Assembly (NCBI RefSeq): GCF_015291705.1
Contig: NZ_CP030050.1
Span: forward strand, 4,898,001 to 4,962,000
Length of the DNA stretch: 64,000 nucleotides
From: Bradyrhizobium arachidis
GTDB taxonomy: Bacteria; Pseudomonadota; Alphaproteobacteria; Rhizobiales; Xanthobacteraceae
Direction: 5' to 3'
Shown piece after piece: positions 49,998 to 60,046 of this stretch (its first letter is position 1; each line of letters starts with the position of its first letter). The translations under genes were made by a program, and so were the position numbers. Below the pieces are notes generated by a model, which was given only the letters and a program-made list of their open reading frames with translations, did no database searches and was not told the DNA's origin.

Positions 49998-50678
49998 TTA
50001 TTGCCGCGAGGCGATGATCTCGAGCGCGCGTGCGCCGGGGATTGCGTCACCCGGCGACAGCCGCAGGAAATCGCCGGGCTCGCCGGCGAGCGCCTTGTCG
50101 AGCAGCGCGGTGTAGCGCCGCCGCGAGATCTCCACCGCGCCAAAGCTCTTCAGATGATCGGTGACATATTGCGTGTCGAGCAGCTCGAAGCCGCCATGGA
50201 TCAGCCGCGCCACCAGATGCACCAGCGCCACCTTGGAGGCATCGCGCGCGGTGTGGAACATGCTCTCGCCGAAGAAGGCGCGCCCGAGGCTGACGCCGTA
50301 AAGACCGCCGACGAGCTCGTCGCCCTGCCAGGCCTCGACGCTGTGGCAATGGCCGAGCTCGTAGAGGCCGCCATAGAGGTCGCGGATGCGCTTGTTGATC
50401 CACGTGTCCTCGCGGCCGGTCTGCGGCGCGGCGCAGCCGGCGATTGTCGCCTTGAACGCGGTGTTGACGGTAACGCGCAACCCATCCGAGCGCACGGTGC
50501 GCGCAAGGCGCGAGGCCACGCGAAAACCGTCGAGCGGGATCACGCCGCGCAATTCCGGCTCGACCCAGAACAGGGTCGGATCGTCGGCGCTTTCCGCCAT
50601 CGGAAAGATGCCGCAGGCATAGGCGCGCAGCAGCACGGCCGGCGTGATTTCAGACGAGGCGGAGTCGCGCGAAGTCAT
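49998..50678 (-). CDS. aat: Leucyl/phenylalanyl-tRNA--protein transferase
   Basis: The protein has 226 residues. It adds Leu or Phe to proteins with N-terminal Arg or Lys, marking them for ClpS/ClpAP (N-end rule). Motifs: [105 protein letters not shown]. Start ATG 50678 is chosen over a start eight codons upstream that lacks support. It is next to the DUF2155 gene (convergent), 12 bases apart. Confidence 0.97.
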   Translation of the reverse strand: MTSRDSASSEITPAVLLRAYACGIFPMAESADDPTLFWVEPELRGVIPLDGFRVASRLARTVRSDGLRVTVNTAFKATIAGCAAPQTGREDTWINKRIRDLYGGLYELGHCHSVEAWQGDELVGGLYGVSLGRAFFGESMFHTARDASKVALVHLVARLIHGGFELLDTQYVTDHLKSFGAVEISRRRYTALLDKALAGEPGDFLRLSPGDAIPGARALEIIASRQ

Positions 50679-50728
50679 GAGGCAACAATAGCAGGATCGC
50701 AATTCGGTTGCGATGGGTGGCGCGCAGG

Positions 50729-51835
50729 TCAGCTCGCGGCGGCGCTGCTGGTCTTGCCGGGCACGTCAGGCACGCGGCGGAACCGCAACACGATACGGGT
50801 TCCGGAATGCGCGGGATCGCGCTCGACGGTGGCATCCAGCTTGGAGGCCATCGCCGCGACGATGCGCTGGCCCATGCCGGTCGAGCGCGGATCGGCCTTG
50901 ACGTTGTCGCCGACGCCGTCGTCGCTGATCGCGAGCAGCAGATCGTCTCCTTTCGAGCTCAGCTCGACATGGATCGGGCCGGCGCCATCTGGATAGGCGT
51001 ATTTCACCGCGTTCATCACCAGCTCGTTGACGATGATGCCGACGGCGACGGCACGGTCCGGGTCGATCTCGATCGGCTCGGCCTTCAGCGTCAGGCGCGA
51101 CATCCGGTTACCTTCGGCCGAGCGGCGGAGATCCTCGAGCAGCGAGTCCAGGTACTGGTTCAGCACCACGCTCTTGAGGTCCTGCGAGGTGTAGAGGCGG
51201 CGGTGCACCTGCGCGACCGCAGCGACGCGGCCCATCGCATTGGTCAGCGCCGCCTTGACCTCTTCCTGCGCGGCCGAGCTCGCCTGCAGGTGCAGCAGCG
51301 AGGCGATGATCTGGAGCGAGTTGCCGACGCGGTGGTTGACCTCGCGCAGCAGCAGCTCGCGCTCGGCGGCGAGCGCGGCATAGCGGTCGCGCGAGGCGTG
51401 GATCTCGGCCTCGGCTTCCTCGCGCGCCCGCTGCATCTCGGCCTGGCGCAGCGCGCCCTCGGCCGCGACGTGGAGCAGGGGGATGAAGTCGCCCTTGACG
51501 TCCTTGACGAGGTAGTCGGCCGCGCCCGCCTTCAGAGCTGTCACCGCGATGGTGGAATCCTGCGAGGCGGTGACGAACACCACCGGCGGCGCGCCCGCTA
51601 TCGCCATGATCTGCTCGAGCGTCTCGAGGCCATCGAGGCCGGGCATGTACTGGTCGAGCGCCACGACGTCGATGCCGCCCTCGGTCTCCGCGCGGCGGAT
51701 GCGCTCGAGGCCCTCCTCGCCGCTTGCGGCAAGAACGACCTTGAAGCCGCGCCGCGTCAGGCCGCGATCGACCAGACGCGCCAGCGCGTCGTCGTCGTCA
51801 ATATAGAGCAGTGTTGGCGTGCGCTGTTGGTTCAT
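50729..51835 (-). CDS. Receiver domain fused to HisKA_2-type histidine kinase
   Basis: The protein has 368 residues. The N-terminal receiver has [10 protein letters not shown] and phospho-acceptor Asp61 ([11 protein letters not shown]) and Lys111 (LVKD). A coiled coil leads to a HisKA_2 dimerisation region with His168 ([20 protein letters not shown]) and an ATPase ([23 protein letters not shown]). It has no membrane segment. It is the last gene of a coupled three-gene phosphorelay operon, overlapping the previous gene by ATGA. Its probable role is to receive phosphate or to be allosterically controlled by it. The reverse order (REC first) is common in this family. Confidence 0.93.
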   Translation of the reverse strand: MNQQRTPTLLYIDDDDALARLVDRGLTRRGFKVVLAASGEEGLERIRRAETEGGIDVVALDQYMPGLDGLETLEQIMAIAGAPPVVFVTASQDSTIAVTALKAGAADYLVKDVKGDFIPLLHVAAEGALRQAEMQRAREEAEAEIHASRDRYAALAAERELLLREVNHRVGNSLQIIASLLHLQASSAAQEEVKAALTNAMGRVAAVAQVHRRLYTSQDLKSVVLNQYLDSLLEDLRRSAEGNRMSRLTLKAEPIEIDPDRAVAVGIIVNELVMNAVKYAYPDGAGPIHVELSSKGDDLLLAISDDGVGDNVKADPRSTGMGQRIVAAMASKLDATVERDPAHSGTRIVLRFRRVPDVPGKTSSAAAS

Positions 51836-52272
51836 GTGGCGGCAGGCGGGACCTGAATGACCGAGAAGAACAGGCCGAGCTGCCGGATGGCATTGGCGAA
51901 ATTCTCGTAATTGACGGGCTTGGTGATGTAGACGTTGCAGCCGAGCTCGTAGCAGCGCTTGATTTCCTGGCTGTCGTCGGTGGTGGTCAGCACCACCACG
52001 GGCGAGGCCTTCAGATATTTGTTCTCCTTGATCTGCTTCAGGATGTCGATCCCGGTCATGTCGGGCAGGTTGAGATCGAGCAGGATCAGGAGCGCGTTGC
52101 CCTTCTGCACGAGACCGGATCCGTCCGCGCCGAACAGGTGCTTCATCGCGTCGGTGCCGTTCGGGAACGAGACGATCTCGTTGTTGACCCCGGAGCGGCG
52201 GATGTTGCGCTCGATCAGCCGGGCGTGTCCCTCGTCGTCCTCGATCATGATGATGGTGACAGGCTGGGTCAT
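51832..52272 (-). CDS. Rcp1-like single-domain response regulator
   Basis: The protein has 146 residues. It has the acidic pocket IMIEDDEGHARLIERNIRRS, Asp66 in LLILLDLNLPDMTG, Thr in VVVLTTTDDSQE and Lys in VYITKPVNYENF. The long central loop and these helices are typical of Rcp1-type regulators that pair with phytochrome-like or CHASE3 kinases. It overlaps both neighbouring genes by four bases (ATGA) and probably shuttles phosphate between the two kinases. Confidence 0.94.
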   Translation of the reverse strand: MTQPVTIIMIEDDEGHARLIERNIRRSGVNNEIVSFPNGTDAMKHLFGADGSGLVQKGNALLILLDLNLPDMTGIDILKQIKENKYLKASPVVVLTTTDDSQEIKRCYELGCNVYITKPVNYENFANAIRQLGLFFSVIQVPPAAT

Positions 52273-53786
52273 CGATCTGCGTTCCGGTTGCTGACGTTCC
52301 AGGTGATGGGCAGCGTGATCGTGAAGGTGCTGCCCGCGTTTAGTTCCGATGATACCGACATCGTGCCCCCGAGGCGGCGCACAAGTGCACGCACATGTGC
52401 AAGACCTATGCCCTGGCCGGGCTTGTCCTGGGTTCCCGCACGGCGGAACAGGTCGAAGATCCGCTGGTGATCCCTAGGGTCAATACCGCGGCCGTTATCG
52501 CTGATTTCGAAGATAGCGTAGCCGAGCTTGGTGCGCCCGCGGATTCTGATCTCGCCGGGAACGCCAGTCTTCAAATATTTGATCGCGTTATCGATCAGAT
52601 TGGAGAAAATCTGCTCCAGCGCAAGGCGGTCGCTGATGAGATTCGGCAAGGGCGCGACATGAATCTCCGCCTGCGCCTCGGCGGCCTGGTGGGCCAGGGT
52701 CGAGACGATCGCCTCGATCAGCTCGCGCGTATCGATCTTCTCCGGCTGGAACTCGCGGCGGCCCTCGCGGGTGAGGTTGAGGATGGCCGAGATCAGCCGG
52801 TCCATCTTGGCGATCGACGATTTGATGAACCCGAGCGCCTCGGCAAAATCCGTCGACAATTGCTTGTCGGGGCCTTCGAGCGCGATCTCGCCGGCCGGCA
52901 GCGGCGGCCCGTCGGCGGGGACGTGGGCAAGGCCGCTGATGCGGCGGAAAATGTCGCCGCCGAGCTCCTCGAGCTCGCTGGTGAAGCCCATGATGTTGAC
53001 GAGGGGCGAGCGCAGATCGTGGCTCACGATATAGGCGAAGCGCTGGATCTCGTCATTGGCTTCGCGCAGGTCCGCCGTGCGCTCGTCGACCACGGCCTCC
53101 AGATTGACGTTGGCATCGCGCAGGCGCGTTTCCGCCTCGTCACGGGCGCGGGCCGAGCGCCGCACCAGCCAGATCGAGATCAGGGCCAGCAGCACGACGA
53201 GGCCGGAGCCGATGCCGGTCATCGACGCCGCCAGCGTCTGGCTCCGGTCGGAGTTGGCGCTGCGGATCTGGAACAGCCGTTCCTCCTCGCGGATCATCGC
53301 GTTGGCGAGGTTGGTGATCGTGGTCGTGGTATTGCCGGCAGCGGCCTCGCGGACGAGCGCGGTGGCATCGTCGGGGCGGCCCTGCTTCACGAAATTCATC
53401 TCGCGTGAGAACTGGTCGAGCCGGGTCTCGATCGCCGCGCGCAGCTTCTCGAGGCTCTCGCGTTGCGCCGGATTGTCGCCAATCTGGCGCGTGAGCTTGT
53501 CGAGCGCGGGAATGATCGCTGCGACGGCTTTCTGGTGATCGGACTGGAAATCCGGTCCCTGCGTCAGGAGAAAGCCGCGGGCGCCGCTCTCGGCGCGCCG
53601 GATCTCGAGCAGCAGGGTGTTGATCTGGTTCTCCGCCTCGATGGTGTGAAGCACCCATTTGGCGTCGTCGCGCGCCTTGTTGACGAGATAGACTGAGCCG
53701 GCACTGATCACGGTCAGCACCAGCAGGCCCGCCGCGAACAGCAGGATCTGCCAGAATGCCCGCCGTCGTTGGCCCTCGGCCGTCAC
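52269..53786 (-). CDS. CHASE3-domain sensor histidine kinase
   Basis: The protein has 505 residues from a GTG start. Order: first membrane helix (12-34), periplasmic CHASE3 domain (40-180, with the sign ARGFLLTQ), second helix (188-209), coiled coil, phospho-acceptor His256 in YIVSHDLRSPL, and an ATPase (NLIDNAIKYLK, ISDNGRGIDP, GQGIGLAHVRALV). There is an insertion of about 35 residues after the His helix (DIFRRISGLAHVPADGPPLP). It leads the three-gene operon. The signal is unknown. Confidence 0.93.
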   Translation of the reverse strand: MTAEGQRRRAFWQILLFAAGLLVLTVISAGSVYLVNKARDDAKWVLHTIEAENQINTLLLEIRRAESGARGFLLTQGPDFQSDHQKAVAAIIPALDKLTRQIGDNPAQRESLEKLRAAIETRLDQFSREMNFVKQGRPDDATALVREAAAGNTTTTITNLANAMIREEERLFQIRSANSDRSQTLAASMTGIGSGLVVLLALISIWLVRRSARARDEAETRLRDANVNLEAVVDERTADLREANDEIQRFAYIVSHDLRSPLVNIMGFTSELEELGGDIFRRISGLAHVPADGPPLPAGEIALEGPDKQLSTDFAEALGFIKSSIAKMDRLISAILNLTREGRREFQPEKIDTRELIEAIVSTLAHQAAEAQAEIHVAPLPNLISDRLALEQIFSNLIDNAIKYLKTGVPGEIRIRGRTKLGYAIFEISDNGRGIDPRDHQRIFDLFRRAGTQDKPGQGIGLAHVRALVRRLGGTMSVSSELNAGSTFTITLPITWNVSNRNADR

Positions 53787-53892
53787 GACGGTCTCACTCG
53801 CTCAGGTTCAACGGAATTCAAAACGCCCCCTCGGGAACTGGCCCCACCGTCGAGAACTCGATTGGGGCCAATGGGTTCCATGGGAGAAGGGA

Positions 53893-55251
53893 TTATTTCG
53901 TGCCCGGTTCCGCCTTGCCGGCGAGATACTGTTCCAGCCAGTGGATGTGGTAGTCGCCGTTGATGATGTCGTCCTGGCGCACCAGGTCGCGGAACAGCGG
54001 CAGGGTGGTCTCGATGCCGTCCACGACCATCTCGTCCAGCGCGCGGCGCAAGCGCATCAGGCATTCGGTGCGGGTCTTGCCGTGGACGATCAGCTTGCCG
54101 ACGAGCGAGTCGTAATAGGGCGGGATCTGGTAGCCCTGGTAGACCGCGGAATCGATCCGCACGCCGAGCCCGCCGGGCGGGTGGTACTGCGTGATGCGGC
54201 CCGGCGAGGGTCGGAAGGTCTGCGGATTCTCCGCGTTGATGCGGCACTCGATGGCGTGGCCGATGATCTGCACCTCTTCCTGCTTCGCGGGCAGGTCGCC
54301 GCCGGCGGCGATGCGGATCTGCTCCAGCACGAGGTCGATGTCGGTGATGCTCTCGGTGACGGGATGCTCGACCTGGATGCGCGTGTTCATCTCGATGAAG
54401 TAGAACTCGCCGTCCTCGAACAGGAACTCGATGGTGCCGACGCCGAGATATTTCATCTCGCGCATCGCCTTGGCGCAGGTCTCGCCGATCCTGGCGCGCG
54501 CGGCGGCGGCAAGCACCGGCGAGGGGCCTTCTTCCCAGACCTTCTGGTGGCGGCGCTGCAGCGAGCAGTCGCGCTCGCCGAGATGGATCGCGCCGCCGCG
54601 GCCGTCGCCGAGGATCTGGATCTCGATATGGCGCGGCCTCTGGAGGTATTTTTCGAGGTAGACGGAGGCATCGCCGAAGGCGGATTTGGCCTCATTGGCT
54701 GCCGTCGACAGTGCGACCTGGAGGTCGGCCTCGCTGTGCGCGACCTTCATGCCGCGTCCGCCGCCGCCAGCGGCGGCCTTCACCAGCACCGGGAAGCCGA
54801 TCTTCTTCGCGATCGCCATCGCGTCGTCATCAGGGCCGACCGCGCCGTCGGAGCCGGGCACCACGGGGATGCCGAGCCGCTTGGCGGTCTTCTTGGCCTC
54901 GATCTTGTCGCCCATCAGGCGGATGTGCTCGGCCTTGGGGCCGATGAACTGCAGATTGTGCTCGGCGAGGATTTCCGCGAAGCGCGCGTTCTCCGACAGG
55001 AAGCCGTAGCCGGGATGCACGGCATCGGCGCCGGTGATCTCGCAGGCCGCGAGCAGCGCCGGCACGTTGAGATAGCTGTCCTTGGACGGCGGCGGTCCGA
55101 TGCAGACGCTCTCGTCCGACAGGCGCACATGCATTGCATCGGCGTCGGCGGTGGAGTGCACGGCGACGGTCGCGATCCCGAGCTCCTTGCAGGCGCGCAG
55201 TATGCGAAGGGCGATCTCGCCGCGATTGGCTATGAGGATCTTGTCGAACAT
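53893..55251 (-). CDS. accC: Biotin carboxylase subunit of acetyl-CoA carboxylase
   Basis: The protein has 452 residues. It carboxylates the biotin on AccB with ATP and bicarbonate, the first step of fatty acid synthesis. Motifs: [51 protein letters not shown] (ATP grasp lid), [38 protein letters not shown] and [14 protein letters not shown]. It is in an operon with accB upstream (82-base gap filled by a repeat) and aroQ. Confidence 0.98.
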   Translation of the reverse strand: MFDKILIANRGEIALRILRACKELGIATVAVHSTADADAMHVRLSDESVCIGPPPSKDSYLNVPALLAACEITGADAVHPGYGFLSENARFAEILAEHNLQFIGPKAEHIRLMGDKIEAKKTAKRLGIPVVPGSDGAVGPDDDAMAIAKKIGFPVLVKAAAGGGGRGMKVAHSEADLQVALSTAANEAKSAFGDASVYLEKYLQRPRHIEIQILGDGRGGAIHLGERDCSLQRRHQKVWEEGPSPVLAAAARARIGETCAKAMREMKYLGVGTIEFLFEDGEFYFIEMNTRIQVEHPVTESITDIDLVLEQIRIAAGGDLPAKQEEVQIIGHAIECRINAENPQTFRPSPGRITQYHPPGGLGVRIDSAVYQGYQIPPYYDSLVGKLIVHGKTRTECLMRLRRALDEMVVDGIETTLPLFRDLVRQDDIINGDYHIHWLEQYLAGKAEPGTK

Positions 55252-55261
55252 GTTGTCCTGC

Positions 55262-55330
55262 AGCGAATGGCGACTGGCGAATGGCGAGTAGGGAAGGCTG
55301 ATGCCATTCGCTATTCGCTATTCCCCATTC
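55262..55330. repeat. GCGAATGGCGA repeat between accB and accC
   Basis: Tandem GCGAATGGCGACTGGCGAAT GGCGAGTAGGG on the left is mirrored by CCATTCGCTATTCGCTATTC CCCATTCGC on the right. It forms an imperfect hairpin inside the accB-accC operon, a type of element seen between genes in Bradyrhizobium. It may change the ratio of AccB to AccC. Confidence 0.65.
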
Positions 55331-55333
55331 GCG

Positions 55334-55828
55334 TCACTCAATAATAACCAGCGGCTCGCCGTACTCGACCGGCTGGCCGTCCTCGACCAGGATCTGCGTC
55401 ACCGTGCCGGCGCGCGGCGAGGGGATCTGGTTCATGGTCTTCATGGCTTCGATGATCAGCAGGGTCTGGCCGACCGAGACCTTGTTGCCGACCTCGATGA
55501 ACGGCTTTGCGCCAGGCTCCGGCGCCCAATAGGCGGTGCCGACCATCGGCGAGGTCACCGCACCCGGATGCTTCGACAGGTCGGCGGCGGCAGCAGGCGC
55601 CGCAGCGGCGCCTGCCGCCATCGGCAGCGCGGCGGGAGCGGCTGCGATCGGCATCGGCATGGTCGCGGCGACGCTGATGTTGCGGGCGACGCGCAGGCGC
55701 AGGCCGGCGCGTTCGATCTCGATCTCGGTGAGGCTGGTCTCATCGAGCAGAAGAGCGAGCTCGCGGACGAGCGCGGAATCCTCGCTGGAAAACTTTGCGG
55801 CTGCTTTGTCGTCTGGCTGGCGCGCCAT
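55334..55828 (-). CDS. accB: Biotin carboxyl carrier protein of acetyl-CoA carboxylase
   Basis: The protein has 164 residues. The biotin-accepting lysine is Lys130 in [13 protein letters not shown]. The order is a helical N-terminus ([20 protein letters not shown]), an Ala/Pro-rich flexible linker (55-85), then the biotinyl domain (88-164). ATG 55828 begins [20 protein letters not shown]. It is co-transcribed with aroQ upstream and accC downstream. BirA is not in the window; BioY at 61268 may supply biotin. Confidence 0.98.
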   Translation of the reverse strand: MARQPDDKAAAKFSSEDSALVRELALLLDETSLTEIEIERAGLRLRVARNISVAATMPMPIAAAPAALPMAAGAAAAPAAAADLSKHPGAVTSPMVGTAYWAPEPGAKPFIEVGNKVSVGQTLLIIEAMKTMNQIPSPRAGTVTQILVEDGQPVEYGEPLVIIE

Positions 55829-55865
55829 GTTGTTTGATCCGAATGTTCTGTGTGAGGAGGGTGCG

Positions 55866-56333
55866 TCAGGCTTTGGGCTTGATGTCGAGCTTGGCTGCAA
55901 GGCCCTGGATGGCGAGGCGGTAGCCCTCGATGCCGAAACCGCACAGCGAGGCGAAGGCCGCGCGCGCGGTGTAGGAGTGGTGACGGAAGCTCTCGCGGGC
56001 GTGGATGTTGGTCACGTGAACCTCGACCGTCGGGATCTGCACCGCGAGCAGCGCGTCGTGCAGCGCGATCGAGGTGTGCGAATAGCCGCCGGCATTGATG
56101 ATGATGCCCTTCATCTTGCGCGCATGCGCCTCGTGGATGAAGTCGATCAGCTCGCCTTCGCGGTTGGACTGGCGGCAGTCGGCCTTGAGGCCGAAATGTG
56201 CTGCCGTCTCCCGGCACAGCGCCTCGACGTCGGCCAGCGTCGCATGGCCATACTTCTCGGGCTCGCGCGTCCCCAGCATGTTGAGGTTCGGCCCGTTCAG
56301 GACGAGGATCGTGTCGGTTGCAGGTTGAGCCAT
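55866..56333 (-). CDS. aroQ: 3-Dehydroquinate dehydratase, type II
   Basis: The protein has 155 residues, typical of the dodecameric type II enzyme of the shikimate pathway. Motifs: [20 protein letters not shown] (lid loop with catalytic Arg and Tyr), [36 protein letters not shown] and [18 protein letters not shown] with the catalytic His. ATG 56333 has GGGATTGGA upstream. It is the first gene before accB, the common arrangement in alphaproteobacteria. Confidence 0.97.
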   Translation of the reverse strand: MAQPATDTILVLNGPNLNMLGTREPEKYGHATLADVEALCRETAAHFGLKADCRQSNREGELIDFIHEAHARKMKGIIINAGGYSHTSIALHDALLAVQIPTVEVHVTNIHARESFRHHSYTARAAFASLCGFGIEGYRLAIQGLAAKLDIKPKA

Positions 56334-56539
56334 TCCAATCCCGGAAAAGAGGTGCTTCGGCGTGGCGGGGGTTATAGGTAACAAAGCGCGTGAGGGGAAG
56401 CCTTGAAGGACCTCCAAGGTGGGTTCAGGCACCTCATCCGTTGCGCAAAAACCTGTGCGGAAACTACGGAAATTGCTTGTTAACCAGTCCGAAGCATGGC
56501 TGCCGGCCGGGACAGGCGGGACAAGCCGGCCAACAGGCC

Positions 56540-56570
56540 AAAAGCCCCCGCCGATCTCTCGGCAGGGGCT
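56540..56570 (-). terminator. Terminator of the DUF1236 gene
   Basis: AGCCCC..GCCGA / TCGGC.GGGGCT hairpin around TCTC; on the minus strand it is followed by TTTT. It lies 24 bases after the DUF1236 stop. Confidence 0.75.
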
Positions 56571-56593
56571 CGTCTGGTCTTCACCGAAGCGGC

Positions 56594-57364
56594 TTAGCCT
56601 TCGATGATGTACACGATCTCGCGCGTCTGCGGACGGACGATCACATACTGGCCGCGGACGTAGATCACCTCATAGCCACGCCACTGCGGGTAGATCTCGA
56701 CAATCCGGGGCGGCAGCGGGTGGAAGTGGACGGACGCCGGGACCGCGGTGCCGACCGAGACGTTGAAGTTGACGTTGGTGGTCTCCTCGATCTTGGTCGA
56801 CTTGATCGCCGTTGAGATTTCAGTCCGCTTCTCGGCGGGCGGCGCCGCGGCAGTCGCGGAGGCGTTGCCCGTCGTGGTCTGAGACTTGCTGTCGGTCGCG
56901 CCCGGACGGTTTTCGGCATTGTTGCTCTTGGCGGCGCCGCCGGCCTTGTTGTCCTCGGCCTTCATGTCCTTGGCGCCGGACTTAGTGGAGTCAGACTTGG
57001 TCGAGTCCGAGCTCATGCTCTTCGACTTGTCCTGTGCACCCTGGGCGTGCTCGCCCTTCGCGCCGGCCTTCTCGTCAGCCGCGTTCTTGTTCATCGTGCC
57101 GGACTTTTCCATCCCACCGGACTTCTCCGCGGCGCCGGATTTCTCCATCGAGCCGCCGGCCTGGCCGACGGTGCCCTTCTCGGCGCCCGAGGACTCCTTG
57201 CCCATCGAGCCGCGCTCTGCGGCGCCGCCGGAAGGCTGCGAATGCTGCATCTGCTGCTGCGAACCAGCGCCGCCAGTGTCGCGGCCCTTGTCCTGTGCGT
57301 TCGCCAGACCGGTGCCCGCCACCAGCGCGAGTGCGGCAACCGAGATCATAAAGCGGTTCAACAT
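56594..57364 (-). CDS. DUF1236-family exported protein with repetitive middle
   Basis: The protein has 256 residues. ATG 57364 has GAGGAGA six bases upstream. A signal peptide ([23 protein letters not shown]) leads to a long Gly/Ser/Lys/Glu-rich low-complexity segment ([17 protein letters not shown] and similar). The C-terminal DUF1236 domain (about 180-256) has [37 protein letters not shown] and [20 protein letters not shown]. The role is unknown. An exact EcfG promoter stands 45 bases upstream, so it is very probably a stress-induced envelope protein. It lies between dsbA and aroQ, which are usually closer. Confidence 0.9.
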   Translation of the reverse strand: MLNRFMISVAALALVAGTGLANAQDKGRDTGGAGSQQQMQHSQPSGGAAERGSMGKESSGAEKGTVGQAGGSMEKSGAAEKSGGMEKSGTMNKNAADEKAGAKGEHAQGAQDKSKSMSSDSTKSDSTKSGAKDMKAEDNKAGGAAKSNNAENRPGATDSKSQTTTGNASATAAAPPAEKRTEISTAIKSTKIEETTNVNFNVSVGTAVPASVHFHPLPPRIVEIYPQWRGYEVIYVRGQYVIVRPQTREIVYIIEG

Positions 57365-57408
57365 CGAATTCTCCTCACGTGTCCATTTGCGTCATTGCCC
57401 GCGCCGAC

Positions 57409-57433
57409 AACGAAAGGAGATTTGAGTTGTTCC
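57409..57433 (-). promoter_or_regulatory. EcfG promoter for the DUF1236 gene
   Basis: On the minus strand GGAAC (57433-57429), 16 bases, then CGTT (57412-57409): an exact consensus. A start of transcription near 57402 would leave a leader of about 38 bases. Confidence 0.75.
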
Positions 57434-57515
57434 GGAACATCGCCGGTTCCGGGGTATTTGTTTCCTAAACGCGAGATGAATGCGCGCGCCGGATTCGCGC
57501 CAGCTTTGGCCGACG

Positions 57516-57540
57516 AAAAAGGCCGGCTTTTCAGCCGGCC
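57516..57540 (-). terminator. Rho-independent terminator of the DsbA-like gene
   Basis: On the minus strand GGCCGGC, loop TGAAAA, GCCGGCC, then TTTTT (57520-57516). It begins 40 bases after the stop codon. Confidence 0.85.
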
Positions 57541-57579
57541 TCGATGCATGCTTGAGTTGTGAGCTGCGCGATCGCTCTG

Positions 57580-58347
57580 TCAGCAAGTCGCCTTGCCGCA
57601 GCGGGCGACGCCGATCTTCTCCTTGAGGCCTTCGAGGCCGACGGCGCCGATCACAATCTGCTTGCCGATCACGTAGCTCGGCGTGCCGTTCATGCCCATC
57701 GCCTCCGCAAGCTTGAAGTTCTCCTCGATGGTGGCGCGCACCTCGGGGCTGGCGATGTCCTTCTCGATCTTCGCGGTGTCGAGGCCGGCTTCCTTGGCCG
57801 CTTGCAGGGCGCGCGCCTTGTCGGCGGCGCCGCGGCCGCCGAGCAGCTTCTGGTGGAAGTCGAGATATTTCTTGCCGGTGGGATCCTGCATGCGCACGGC
57901 GACCGCGACCTGCGCCGCTTCGACCGAGCCCTGGCTCAGCACCGGAAACTCCTTCAGCACGACCTTCAGCTTCGGATCGCTCTTCATGAGGTCGAGCATG
58001 TCGCCCATGGCGCGCTTGCAGTAGCCGCAATTGTAGTCGAAGAACTCGACGAAGGTGACGTCGCCGTCCTTGTTGCCGAGCACGACCTGGCGCGGCGAGT
58101 TGAAGATCGCATCCGAGTTCTGCGCGATGCTGGCCTCGTGCTTCTTGGTTTCGGCATCGGCCTGGCGCTTGCTGAGCTCGGTCATCGCCTCCTCGAGCAC
58201 CTCGGGATGGGTGACGAGGTAGTTCTTGATGATTGCCTCGATGTCGGTGCGCTGGGCATCGGAAAAGCTGTCGGCCGACGCGGGCGCGGCCGCGCCGAAC
58301 ATGGCGAGCGCAAACAGCGCGGGGGCAAGCAGGCGCAGCGAAGGCAT
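57580..58347 (-). CDS. DsbA-family thiol:disulfide oxidoreductase
   Basis: The protein has 255 residues. The signal peptide ends AAPASA. An N-terminal helical extension (residues 28-80, containing HPEVLEEAM, the Scs/Com1 type) precedes the thioredoxin fold with active site CGYC (107-110) in VEFFDYNCGYCKRA, the cis-Pro loop MNGTPSYVIG, and two further cysteines near the end (ARCGKATC). It works in the periplasm on disulfides; the extension suggests a Com1-like type rather than classical DsbA. It lies downstream of the M48 protease gene. Confidence 0.93.
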   Translation of the reverse strand: MPSLRLLAPALFALAMFGAAAPASADSFSDAQRTDIEAIIKNYLVTHPEVLEEAMTELSKRQADAETKKHEASIAQNSDAIFNSPRQVVLGNKDGDVTFVEFFDYNCGYCKRAMGDMLDLMKSDPKLKVVLKEFPVLSQGSVEAAQVAVAVRMQDPTGKKYLDFHQKLLGGRGAADKARALQAAKEAGLDTAKIEKDIASPEVRATIEENFKLAEAMGMNGTPSYVIGKQIVIGAVGLEGLKEKIGVARCGKATC

Positions 58348-58450
58348 AGGCAAATCCTCTTATCCAAAGCAGGTTTCGGAAAACGTCCCGGCGGACTGGT
58401 TCTGGTGTCGTGACGTCGTGGGTATCAGGCGTCGTCTTACTTAGTTTGAC

Positions 58451-59854
58451 TTAGTTGCGCGGCGGCTTTGACGCCACGATGTCGTCGGCCTTGACCCATC
58501 CGGGCGTGCCGACGGCGAAACGGGTTTTCGCGCGCGTGGCAAGCTCGCGGGCGGTCTTGTTGTCGCCGCGCAGGTAAGCGGCCTGCGCCGAGGCGAGATC
58601 GGCCTCGGCATAGTCGCCCTTCCGGCCATAGGCCATCGCGAGCTGGGTGTAGCCGAGCGGCGCCTCGGGCTCCCGTGCCACCGCGGCACGGAGAATCCGA
58701 ACAGCATCGTCCGTGTAGGCCTTATTATCGGTTCCAACCAGAGCCTGCCCAAGTAACATCTCGATGAGGGGGGCGTTGTTGGAGAGTGCGACAGCCTTGC
58801 GCAGGGGCGCGATGGCGTCGGCCGGCTTGCCGCTCTCCAGCAGGGCCTGGCCGCGCACCTCGTAGAAGTACGGGTTGTTGGGCTGGACCTGGATCAGGGC
58901 GTCGATCTGGGCCAGCGCGCTGCGCAGGTCGCCGTGCAGATAGGTGCTGATGGCGCGGGCATAGCGCGCCGGCAGGCTGTCATTGGTCTGCGGATAGCGG
59001 CGATACACCGTCTCCGGCCGCTCCATGAAGGCGGAGATCTTGGCGCGCACCATGTCGTGGCGGAGCTGGAGCGCCGGATCGTCCTTCTTGTCCCAATAGG
59101 GGCTGGAGCTGGCGAACTCCTGGAGCGCAGCGACGCGCTCGGCCGGCATCGGGTGCGACTGGAGGTAGGGATCGGCGCCGCGCGCGGCGAACAGGCTCTC
59201 GCTGGTGAAGCGCTTGAAGGTCTCGTACATACCCTTCGGCGACTGCTGCGTCGCGGTCAGGAACTTCACGCCGGCACGGTCGGCGTTCTCCTCCTGCTGG
59301 CGCTGGTAGGACAGCAGCGTCCGGCGGATCATCTCCTGGGGGCCGGCGATCGCGGCCGCGCCGGCATTGGCAAGCCCGTTATTGCCGGCGCTGCTGCTGC
59401 CGCGAGTGCTGCCCGCGGCGATTGCACCGGCGCCGAGCAGCATCGCGATGATCATCTGGGTCTGGGCGGTGGCGAGCTGCTCACGCAGCTTGGACAGATG
59501 GCCGCCGGCCAGATGCCCGGTCTCGTGCGCGAGCACGCCAATGATCTGGTTCGGCGTCTCGGACTGGAGGATCGCGCCGTAATTGACAAAGATGCGGCGG
59601 CCATCCGCGACGAACGCGTTGAACGAGGCGTCGTTGAGGATCACCATCTGGATGTTCTGCTTCTCCAGGCCGGCGACGCGCAGGATCGGGCGGGTGTATT
59701 CGCGCAGCAGCTGCTCGGTCTCGGTGTCGCGCAGGACCGGCGGCCCCTTGGCCTGCGCATGCGCGGCCGGGACCGGCAACAGCGCGATCGCTGCGGCCGT
59801 GACGAGGGCGGTGAGGGCGGAGGCCTTCCTGCGCAATGCGATCTGGAGCAACAT
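58451..59854 (-). CDS. Periplasmic M48 metalloprotease with TPR repeats (BepA-like)
   Basis: The protein has 467 residues. A signal peptide (ending PAAHAQ) is followed by the M48 domain with the zinc site HETGH (110-114) and a third ligand Glu in QEENADRAG. A hydrophobic segment (MIIAMLLGAGAIAAGS) lies between. The C-terminal half has TPR-like repeats (AISTYLHGDLRSALAQIDAL, NPYFYEVRGQALLESGKPAD, LGYTQLAMAYGRKGDYAEAD). BepA in E. coli clears or helps assemble outer-membrane proteins such as LptD, which also needs disulfides. The DsbA-family gene is next downstream, in agreement. Confidence 0.95.
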   Translation of the reverse strand: MLLQIALRRKASALTALVTAAAIALLPVPAAHAQAKGPPVLRDTETEQLLREYTRPILRVAGLEKQNIQMVILNDASFNAFVADGRRIFVNYGAILQSETPNQIIGVLAHETGHLAGGHLSKLREQLATAQTQMIIAMLLGAGAIAAGSTRGSSSAGNNGLANAGAAAIAGPQEMIRRTLLSYQRQQEENADRAGVKFLTATQQSPKGMYETFKRFTSESLFAARGADPYLQSHPMPAERVAALQEFASSSPYWDKKDDPALQLRHDMVRAKISAFMERPETVYRRYPQTNDSLPARYARAISTYLHGDLRSALAQIDALIQVQPNNPYFYEVRGQALLESGKPADAIAPLRKAVALSNNAPLIEMLLGQALVGTDNKAYTDDAVRILRAAVAREPEAPLGYTQLAMAYGRKGDYAEADLASAQAAYLRGDNKTARELATRAKTRFAVGTPGWVKADDIVASKPPRN

Positions 59855-60046
59855 CAGGCGGTCTGGGTCAAACGGTCTGGCAAAGCAGTTTGGTGATTGG
59901 TTTTTGGCGATTGGCGGCGGACCGGATACGCGATATGCCCTTGTGAGCCGTACCCCTTATGAGCCGTACAATGCGGCCAGTCTGGGGCGCAAGCGCCCCG
60001 TTTCCCGGACCGGACGGACCGGCCCGCCAGCGAATAGCAGAAATCG

